Positions 1 through 5,016 of a stretch of 9,773 nucleotides of DNA are shown here, one piece after another. Below the pieces are notes generated by a model. That model saw nothing but the letters and a program-made list of their open reading frames with translations, did no database searches and was not told the DNA's origin. Position 1 is the first letter of the stretch. Every line of letters starts with the position of its first letter. The position numbers and the translations under genes were made by a program. Source of the stretch: a candidate division WWE3 bacterium RIFOXYD1_FULL_39_9. GTDB lineage: Bacteria > Patescibacteriota > WWE3 > UBA101185 > UBA10185. The DNA is taken from NCBI GenBank assembly GCA_001773295.1, contig MEWG01000008.1, positions 3,985 through 13,757 on the forward strand. Reading direction: 5' to 3'.

Positions 1-148
1 CATATTCGAGTGACAGTTCTCCGAACAGATGTGGCTTAGCGAGCTTATTTCTGTTGCGCAAAATCCACACTATTGCTCCAACGATCAGTGCAAAGAAAAG
101 CACCAGACCACAAAGAACGGTTAGCTCACTTGCAATGTTTTCACTCAT
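1..148 (-). CDS. Small single-helix membrane protein, partial (5' part only)
   Basis: Only the first 49 codons lie in the window; the gene runs off the left edge. The start is ATG at 148-146. It is preceded by a textbook SD (AGGAGG, complement of 157-162) 8 nt upstream, which settles the start. Residues about 9-30 form one hydrophobic segment (LTVLCGLVLFFALIVGAIVW), followed by a basic stretch (LRNRNKLAK). This fits a single membrane helix with the C-terminal part in the cytoplasm by the positive-inside rule. No family is recognised and no function can be given. GC is near 47%, like the neighbour at 294-1019 and unlike the AT-rich block that follows. The two genes are separated by a strong terminator, so this one should have its own promoter. 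Confidence 0.7.
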   Translation of the reverse strand, partial: MSENIASELTVLCGLVLFFALIVGAIVWILRNRNKLAKPHLFGELSLEY

Positions 149-198
149 CGTACAATCCTCCTTTTTATTGTTTTGGTTTGATGTACGTAATTTACAAC

Positions 199-207
199 AT
201 TTTATCA
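199..207 (-). promoter_or_regulatory. Candidate extended -10 promoter for the small membrane protein
   Basis: Read on the minus strand, the sequence TGATAAAAT contains a TGn extension directly before a TAAAAT -10 box. It lies about 50 nt upstream of the start codon at 148. No good -35 hexamer is visible at the usual distance, which is tolerable for extended -10 promoters. The same TGnTAAAAT pattern recurs upstream of two other genes in the window (4539-4547 and 9277-9285). Confidence 0.35.
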
Positions 208-242
208 AAATAAACAAACTATAGGACATACATTTAAAACGA

Positions 243-278
243 AAAAGCGGTCTTTCCTGTTGGGGCTAGACCGCTTTT
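243..278 (-). terminator. Rho-independent terminator downstream of the TIM-barrel gene
   Basis: AAAAGCGGTCT (243-253) and AGACCGCTTTT (268-278) form a perfect 11-bp stem around a 14-nt loop. Read on the minus strand, the stem comes 15 nt after the TAG stop of the gene ending at 294 and ends in a T-run (CTTTTTC). Because the stem begins with A and ends with T, it could also stop transcription in the other direction, but no plus-strand gene reaches it from the left. Confidence 0.85.
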
Positions 279-293
279 AACAAGCAAACATGG

Positions 294-1019
294 CTAAAAC
301 CTTAGCATCAGTTTTCTTGTGGTTTGTAGAAGTTTCTTAAAAAACTTCACGGATTGAACGTAAGACATCATCGGCGGTGCGATTTCTACAATCACAGGCA
401 CGCTATGATCGGTGTATCTCAGTGTTTCAAGCATTTCAATCGAGTCGCCTGTACTTGCTAAAAAGTCCGGGATTTCCTCGCGTGTAAGGTGCAGGTGTAT
501 CAGACTTATTGCTTCCAGCTGAACCAACTCCCTTAAAAGGTTCCTCCAACTCCTCAGGCCTTCCTTTCCATCGGCGGTCCGACGTGTAGCGTGATGCGTA
601 TCCCAGCAAAATTTTGAGCCATTTACAGCGAGCCTGGAGTACACATCTGGATCTGTACTCAGCTCAGGGTGAATCTCAGTTACAACGTGTGTGCTGAAAA
701 AGTGCTTTGTGGGAATCGCATTACCAAAGTTCGGCGATTTTGATTGACGAAAGACAAGCCAATCCAGCAATCTGGGGGCATCTTCATCCAGCCCGATCAG
801 TCGTCGTGGTACTTTCCACCAAGGACCCCAATTCCAAGCATCCTCAAAAGATATAATCTTCGGCTCGAAACCGTTAACTTTTCCCCATCCGCGCATCGGC
901 AAATACTGAATACCGTTAAACCCGGCCTGAGTAGCCATTGACATGCAACGTTGAGGTCCGCCCTTGCCCCACGACCATGGAAACAAGCTCACAATATTTA
1001 TGCCAAATTTTCTGTACAT
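294..1019 (-). CDS. Xylose-isomerase-like TIM-barrel protein
   Basis: A 241-residue protein resembling the sugar phosphate isomerase/epimerase (xylose-isomerase-like, AP endonuclease 2) TIM-barrel superfamily. The early strand MYRKFGINIVSLFPWSW is followed by a helix and GFNGIQYLPMRGW. Candidate metal-site motifs at strand ends are HVVTEIHPE (111-119), WDTHH (139-143), IHLH (174-177) and VEIAP (211-215). Such proteins usually bind a divalent metal and act on sugars or related small molecules; the substrate here cannot be told. At 241 residues it is somewhat shorter than the usual 260-290. The start ATG (1019-1017) has an AGGAG SD (complement of 1028-1032) 8 nt upstream. The gene stands alone, with its own promoter and terminator. 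GC is about 48-50%, clearly above the genes at 1117-8642. The fold assignment rests on motif pattern only. Confidence 0.75.
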   Translation of the reverse strand: MYRKFGINIVSLFPWSWGKGGPQRCMSMATQAGFNGIQYLPMRGWGKVNGFEPKIISFEDAWNWGPWWKVPRRLIGLDEDAPRLLDWLVFRQSKSPNFGNAIPTKHFFSTHVVTEIHPELSTDPDVYSRLAVNGSKFCWDTHHATRRTADGKEGLRSWRNLLRELVQLEAISLIHLHLTREEIPDFLASTGDSIEMLETLRYTDHSVPVIVEIAPPMMSYVQSVKFFKKLLQTTRKLMLRF

Positions 1020-1058
1020 TTAGCACTCTCCTTTACTATTAGTTTTTTGGCTAAAGGA

Positions 1059-1087
1059 AATATATACGGTTATTAAGCAAAAGTAAA
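1059..1087 (-). promoter_or_regulatory. Promoter for the TIM-barrel gene
   Basis: On the minus strand, TTTACT (complement of 1082-1087) and TATATT (complement of 1059-1064) are separated by exactly 17 nt. Transcription would begin near 1052, giving a leader of about 33 nt that contains the AGGAG SD. The promoter sits just downstream of the candidate terminator of the preceding minus-strand gene, as expected for separate units. Confidence 0.5.
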
Positions 1088-1090
1088 ACT

Positions 1091-1127
1091 AAAAACACTG
1101 GTCTGAACTAAACCGACTAGCTAGTGT
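1091..1127 (-). terminator. Possible terminator overlapping the stop codon of the FemAB-like gene
   Basis: On the minus strand, ACACT (complement of 1123-1127) pairs with AGTGT (complement of 1095-1099), with an inner GTC/GAC pairing (complement of 1115-1117 and 1101-1103) across an asymmetric bulge. The stem ends directly in TTTT followed by AGTTTT. The TAG stop of the gene (1119-1117) lies inside the hairpin. The bulged stem is only moderately stable, so this is a tentative call. Confidence 0.4.
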
Positions 1128-2022
1128 CGTTAAAAAATATCCAAAGTAGTCCGAGACGCTCTAAAACTTTCAGCTTTGAGTTATACAACTTTACTTTTGG
1201 ATGCATAAACTCAACCTCATGGCCCTTAAATTTTCTTTTGAACGCGGTTAAACCCTTCCATCTTCTTGGTAATTTGTACCTATCGTCATACATGCCGTTT
1301 AAGTCAAAGCGAGTGCAGCCTCTTTCTTTCGCTATTTTCATACCCTCCCATATCAAGGAAGCGGCTACCCTGTTTTTCCTCCCACTTTCAGTTGTAGGTA
1401 GAAATAAGCCAAAACCCGCGGACTCGGTTGTTATAAACATATTGCCGCCCAAAAGCTTCCCACCCATCTCAGCAGTAATAATATTTAAATTATCACCAAA
1501 ACTTCCCCACTTATTTTTCCAATCAGCTAAGTTTTGAACAAAAACATGTCTTCTGTGACCGGTGGCTGTTAGTAATCTATAGAATTCGTCTAAATCATCA
1601 ATTTTGCGAAACCTAATGTTTTTATTTTGGTTATGTTTTAATCCTTTTCTGAGATCTTTGTCGAAGGTCATTAAAATATCGTTCTCGTTTTGCGATAAGT
1701 CTATATATGTAGTTTTGGTTGGACTAAATACTAAATCTAGATTTCTGTAACCATTTGTTTCCAGATACTTTTCGAATTCGTAATAATTTGGATCTTCGGT
1801 TTTTATGTCAGGCTCAATTGCAACTAACAAAGCGTTGTGTTTTTTAGCTATTTTATCCAACTCATCAAGTGAAGTTTGTGCAGATCCCCGTTGGATTTTT
1901 AGTACTGAACCTATCCAAGGAATTTTTTTAATCAGAACTTTTGTATTACCGATATGTTCCACAGACCAACCCTTACTGTAGAAATATTTACAGTAATCTT
2001 CAGATTGCCGGTAATCTTCCAC
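1117..2022 (-). CDS. FemAB/FemX-like peptidoglycan bridge aminoacyltransferase (GNAT fold)
   Basis: A 301-residue protein of the FemAB/lipid II:glycine glycyltransferase type, which transfers amino acids from aminoacyl-tRNA to the peptidoglycan stem peptide at the cytoplasmic side of the membrane. Supporting features are the central DKDLRKGLKHNQNKNIRFRK segment, LIWEGMKIAKERGCTRFDLNG (about 223-243) and the GLTAFKRKFKG block (about 257-267). These match the family pattern of a helix, a strand ending in D-x-x-G, and FKxxF-G. It is shorter than two-domain FemA/FemB (about 400 residues), like the short FemX-type proteins seen in many genomes. The start is GTG at 2022: an in-frame TAG at 2037-2035 blocks any earlier start. 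There is no SD, and a -10 box ends 6 nt before it, so the mRNA is probably leaderless. It diverges from the gene at 2043. A related GNAT role on another acceptor is possible. Confidence 0.8.
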   Translation of the reverse strand: MEDYRQSEDYCKYFYSKGWSVEHIGNTKVLIKKIPWIGSVLKIQRGSAQTSLDELDKIAKKHNALLVAIEPDIKTEDPNYYEFEKYLETNGYRNLDLVFSPTKTTYIDLSQNENDILMTFDKDLRKGLKHNQNKNIRFRKIDDLDEFYRLLTATGHRRHVFVQNLADWKNKWGSFGDNLNIITAEMGGKLLGGNMFITTESAGFGLFLPTTESGRKNRVAASLIWEGMKIAKERGCTRFDLNGMYDDRYKLPRRWKGLTAFKRKFKGHEVEFMHPKVKLYNSKLKVLERLGLLWIFFNDTS

Positions 2023-2027
2023 AACTC

Positions 2028-2037
2028 TAGTATACTA
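2028..2037. promoter_or_regulatory. Shared palindromic -10 element for two divergent leaderless genes
   Basis: TAGTATACTA is a perfect 10-bp palindrome holding TATACT on both strands (2031-2036 plus, 2034-2029 minus). In each direction exactly 6 nt separate the hexamer from the start codon: ATG at 2043 (plus) and GTG at 2022 (minus). Both starts lie 10.5 bp from the centre of symmetry. Transcription starting at the usual distance would begin at, or next to, the first base of each coding region. -35 matches are weak: TTGCCG at 2005-2010 for the plus direction is 20 nt away, and none is good for the minus direction. Confidence 0.55.
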
Positions 2038-2042
2038 AATTA

Positions 2043-2837
2043 ATGGTTGAACTTACCGCATTAATAAAAAGTTGGTTTTGGTTTCTTAAACCTAGCAAAG
2101 TACTATTCAAAGGTACTGGAATTTATTCAAATATAAAGGTTACAAGAAGAGGCGACAGAACAAATTTATATACTGGCAAAAATTATCTTCAAACCTCGGT
2201 TGACAATACAGTCAAACCATATGGAAGTTACTCCGACTGGTTTTTAGCTGCACCTTGGTTGTCCGGTAAATTTGACGGAAAGATTGATTCACTGCTTGTT
2301 TTAGGGCTTGCCGGCGGAACAATTGTTAAAGATTTCAATCGCTATTATTCTATTAATAAAATCGCTGCCGTCGAAATAGATCCCTTAATTATTGAACTAG
2401 GAAAGAAATATTTTGAGTTAAATGATAGTAACTTAACTACGATTAATGCTGATGCGGGTAGTTACTTTTCCGCGACTTCGGAAATTTATGACTTAATAAT
2501 TATGGATATTTTTAAGGAAAACGTTTTTGATATTACTTGCCAATCTAAAGGATACTTTCAGGAACTTAAAAAACATCTTTCGGCTGAAGGAATAGTTTTT
2601 ATTAACAAGTTGAAATCGGATCCTGCAAATATACGATTATCGGCTGACTTAAAAGAAATATTTAAAAATGTGATAACTTTGCAAATACAAGATACTTTGT
2701 TTTTTGCAGCTACTGACTCGCTATCTGCACCTACGACACGAAATGGGGTTCAAGATATTTTTATTACAGCTTCAAAGTTTAACCCTGATTTAAAGTATTT
2801 TAATCATATTAATCCCCGATCTATCGGCATTGTCTAA
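2043..2837 (+). CDS. Spermidine-synthase-like class I SAM-dependent transferase
   Basis: A 264-residue protein with the Rossmann core of the spermidine synthase/class I methyltransferase superfamily. An N-terminal beta region (GIYSNIKVTRR, about 26-36) resembles the start of polyamine aminopropyltransferases. Next come motif I LLVLGLAGGT (84-93), the acidic nucleoside-binding strand VEIDP (110-114), NADAGSYF (135-142) and YDLIIMDIF (149-157), the last holding the Asp at the active-site position. The closing GYFQELKKHLSAEGIVFIN (170-188) is typical. The substrate could be a polyamine or something else, since many such proteins in bacteria do not make spermidine, and no decarboxylase gene is nearby. 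The start ATG at 2043 is the first possible start after an in-frame TAG (2028-2030). It has no SD and is probably leaderless. GC is about one third, matching its neighbours. Confidence 0.8.
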   Translation: MVELTALIKSWFWFLKPSKVLFKGTGIYSNIKVTRRGDRTNLYTGKNYLQTSVDNTVKPYGSYSDWFLAAPWLSGKFDGKIDSLLVLGLAGGTIVKDFNRYYSINKIAAVEIDPLIIELGKKYFELNDSNLTTINADAGSYFSATSEIYDLIIMDIFKENVFDITCQSKGYFQELKKHLSAEGIVFINKLKSDPANIRLSADLKEIFKNVITLQIQDTLFFAATDSLSAPTTRNGVQDIFITASKFNPDLKYFNHINPRSIGIV

Positions 2838-2879
2838 CACAAACAGTAGATGAAATTACCTATTTTTCGTAAGTAATGA

Positions 2880-2908
2880 TTGTAAATTAGAAAAAACGTA
2901 TAGATAAT
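2880..2908 (+). promoter_or_regulatory. Promoter for the radical SAM gene
   Basis: TTGTAA (2880-2885) and GATAAT (2903-2908) are separated by 17 nt and match four and five of the six consensus positions. Transcription would start near 2915, placing the AGGAG SD (2915-2919) at the very 5' end of the mRNA and the ACG codon (2925) about 10 nt in. Confidence 0.5.
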
Positions 2909-2924
2909 ATATTCAGGAGTTAAT

Positions 2925-4502
2925 ACGAAACACAAAAAGAACCACAAAGTAATAAAATCTACCAAGAAACTTGCAAAAAAGAAGATTGTACTTTTTTCCT
3001 CAAATACAAGATACAAAGGACCGCCTCTTGGGCTTCTTTCAATTACTAAAATGCTGGATCTATCCAAGTATGATGTGAAAATTATCACTATTAATGAATA
3101 TCCTAATGCCGAAGAAGTAGTACTCGAGGAATGTGAAGGAGCTATGTGCTTGGGTATTTCAGTAATTTCAGGTTTTCCACTTAAAGTAGCAAGAAGAGTT
3201 TCAGAAAAAGTAAAAGAAAAATATCCAAAGCTGCCAATTGTTTGGGGCGGCTGGCTTGCAACAACATTACCGGAAGAAGCGTTAAAACTACCGTTTGTAG
3301 ATTATATTTGCATGGGACAGGGTGAAAGATTTTTTGGCAGGCTTATAGATGTGCTCTCTAGAAATAGACTAGAAGAACTTAAAGATATTCCTCGACTCGG
3401 ATACAAAAAGAATGGAGAGCTCATTTTGAGCCAACGAGAGGGTACAGATAGCCTGGACGATCTGCCGGAATACAATTTAGATCTTGTTAACTGGGAAAAA
3501 TATCTGGAGATAACCGATTTTGGAAAACGCGTGTTAAGAATAACTACTAGTTATGGCTGTCCTCACAGATGCGCATTTTGCTGCGAACCTTTGAGTTCAA
3601 AACGTATGTGGAAAGGTGAAACAGCGGAACAAATTTTAGATAGAGTTAAAGAGCTGCGAAAAAGAGTAGACATTGACGGATTAATGATTGTAGACAGCAA
3701 TTTTTTTGTCTCGGAAAAAAGAGCCGTAGATTTTTTTCAAGGCTTACTTGATAACGATATTCATATCAAAGTTGGACAAGTTAATGGCAGAACAAATGTA
3801 ATGGTAAGATTTGCACCATCAACTTGGGAATTAATGGAAAAAGCAGGCTTATATAATATTCTTGTCGGTGCCGAATCAGGCAGTGAACAGACACTTTCAT
3901 TTGTAAATAAAGATGCAACTGTTGAAGACACTTATAAACTTGTAAAGCTGTGCGATAAATATCACGTGCAAATGGGAGCTTCAATAATTGTAGGACTACC
4001 TACTGACGATTATGCTAAAGATCCTGAAAAGGCTTTCCAAGCCGATCTTGAAAGTGTAATTGATTTGTACAATGGGATTTCCGAAGGTGGATTTAAACAT
4101 CACTTAATTGTCTTTGCGTTTGGTCCCCTACCCTTTTCGCCTCTCTGGGAAAGATCTATAGAAATTGGGTTTAAACCACCAAAAGACATCGATGGGTGGT
4201 CGACTTACGCACTTAGAGATGCAGATGTGCCGTGGATTCCAAAAAAGGCTTATCAGAAAGTAGTCTTATTAAATTACGTCTCGATGGTTTTAAGTATGGA
4301 TCTTACTTTTTTACTAGCTTCAATTCCTTCATTTTTTTCAATTCCAGTTAAACCCACCCTAGCGTTATTCAAAAAAATTGCATCATGGAGGTTTCATAAA
4401 AAGTATCTGGAATTTCCGCTAGATATGTGGATTTTCTACGGCATTATGTATTCTTTTAAGAAAATAAATCAGGTTTTTAAGATGGTTAATATTACCGGAT
4501 AG
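2925..4502 (+). CDS. B12-binding-domain radical SAM protein, apparent ACG start
   Basis: A radical SAM enzyme with an N-terminal cobalamin-binding-type domain. Numbered from the ATG at 3051, the iron-sulfur motif CPHRCAFC has its cysteines at 170, 174 and 177. Before it lie GGWLATTLPEEAL and VDYICMGQGERF, typical of the B12-binding half. VGAESGSEQTL is a usual later barrel strand. The C-terminal 100 residues hold hydrophobic stretches. The substrate is unknown. The first standard start, ATG 3051, cuts off strand 1 of the domain. The frame stays open upstream to a TAG at 2901 and codes KKIVLFSSNTRY, then GPPLGLLSITKML, a hallmark of this domain. No ATG, GTG or TTG exists in that part, but an AGGAG SD (2915-2919) lies 5 nt before an in-frame ACG at 2925. 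I use that start, giving 525 residues with a Lys-rich first 20. A point mutation or sequencing error of ATG is the main alternative. Confidence 0.8.
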   Translation, partial: TKHKKNHKVIKSTKKLAKKKIVLFSSNTRYKGPPLGLLSITKMLDLSKYDVKIITINEYPNAEEVVLEECEGAMCLGISVISGFPLKVARRVSEKVKEKYPKLPIVWGGWLATTLPEEALKLPFVDYICMGQGERFFGRLIDVLSRNRLEELKDIPRLGYKKNGELILSQREGTDSLDDLPEYNLDLVNWEKYLEITDFGKRVLRITTSYGCPHRCAFCCEPLSSKRMWKGETAEQILDRVKELRKRVDIDGLMIVDSNFFVSEKRAVDFFQGLLDNDIHIKVGQVNGRTNVMVRFAPSTWELMEKAGLYNILVGAESGSEQTLSFVNKDATVEDTYKLVKLCDKYHVQMGASIIVGLPTDDYAKDPEKAFQADLESVIDLYNGISEGGFKHHLIVFAFGPLPFSPLWERSIEIGFKPPKDIDGWSTYALRDADVPWIPKKAYQKVVLLNYVSMVLSMDLTFLLASIPSFFSIPVKPTLALFKKIASWRFHKKYLEFPLDMWIFYGIMYSFKKINQVFKMVNITG

Positions 4503-4518
4503 CGCTATCGGACACCCT

Positions 4519-4547
4519 TTGACCCCGCCAAACCCATTTGCTAAAAT
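4519..4547 (+). promoter_or_regulatory. Strong promoter upstream of the structured leader
   Basis: TTGACC (4519-4524) and TAAAAT (4542-4547) are 17 nt apart, and TGC directly before the -10 box adds an extended -10. The -35 box matches five of six consensus positions. This is the best promoter in the window. The start would be near 4554, about 173 nt before the ATG of the small gene at 4727. Confidence 0.6.
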
Positions 4548-4553
4548 AAGCAA

Positions 4554-4726
4554 GTTCATGTTTAAGCTCAACTACACAAGCAAATACTGTTGTTGTAAAT
4601 CAACTAAATGATGTTGGTTTTCAAGGCTGTTGTGTAGATTCTCCAAAAATAAAACTAAATACAAAATAACTCTGTAAGCCAACATCCGGTTAATGAGGCT
4701 TATGTTATTTATTTTTAGGAGTTTTG
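4554..4726 (+). ncRNA. Candidate structured leader RNA with competing stems
   Basis: No protein is encoded between 4503 and 4726. Three long-range pairings are visible. CTACACAA (4572-4579) pairs with TTGTGTAG (4630-4637), 8 bp. GATGTTGGTTT (4610-4620) pairs with AAGCCAACATC (4676-4686), 11 bp with one G-U. TAAGCC (4675-4680) pairs with GGCTTA (4697-4702), extended by CAT/ATG (4683-4685 with 4693-4695). The second pairing crosses the first, so both together make a pseudoknot. The second and third exclude each other because they share 4676-4685. The U-rich stretch 4703-4716 and the SD (4717-4721) follow. A cis-regulatory switch or a separate small RNA ending at the U-rich stretch are both possible. 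No known riboswitch class was recognised. Confidence 0.4.
4675..4716 (+). terminator. Possible conditional terminator before the 73-residue gene
   Basis: The hairpin TAAGCC/GGCTTA with an inner CAT/ATG helix is followed by the U-rich stretch TGTTATTTATTTTT (4703-4716). The U-run is interrupted, so termination would be partial. The same left arm can instead pair with 4610-4620, which would undo this hairpin. Confidence 0.3.
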
Positions 4727-4948
4727 ATGAAAACAACATATATTAAAAGTTTCGAATTTGATAATGCGCAATATCTTGTAAGCGACGGAGAAACGAGTTT
4801 AGTACTTAAGGTAAATTATAAAAATAACAAATATGAAATTGAGCATAACGGAAAGTCGGTACCTGCGTATCTTAAGAAAGAAGCTTCAGCTATTGCAGAA
4901 GATTTGCTTGAAAGAAAACATGGAGTAAATTTTGCCGAGCGGGAATAA
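4727..4948 (+). CDS. Small protein of unknown function (73 residues)
   Basis: No family is recognised. The start ATG at 4727 has an AGGAG SD (4717-4721) with a 5-nt gap; an adjacent in-frame TTG at 4724 is too close to the SD and is not used here. The predicted shape is alternating polar and hydrophobic strands (TTYIKSFEF, YLVSDGETSLVLKV, KYEIEHNGKSV) and then a helix (LKKEASAIAEDLLERKHG). It has no signal peptide or membrane segment and an even mix of charges, so it should be soluble and cytoplasmic. It stands alone behind a strong promoter and a long structured leader, and converges with the gene ending at 5017. The long leader suggests its expression is controlled after transcription starts. 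Confidence 0.7.
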   Translation: MKTTYIKSFEFDNAQYLVSDGETSLVLKVNYKNNKYEIEHNGKSVPAYLKKEASAIAEDLLERKHGVNFAERE

Positions 4949-5016
4949 GGACAGTATAGATAATAATTAGCGGGGTACTTAAAATCGGAATACCTACTTA
5001 CTTTAAATAAACACGA

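Noticed and set aside
2834..3088. 84-codon open frame on the minus strand
   Set aside because: It is antisense to the 5' part of the radical SAM gene, including the upstream extension that clearly codes a B12-binding domain, and has no start signal.
4498..4509. GATAGCGCTATC palindrome over the stop codon of the radical SAM gene
   Set aside because: It is a perfect 12-bp palindrome with no loop and no T-run on either side, so it is not a convincing terminator, and no binding protein can be named.
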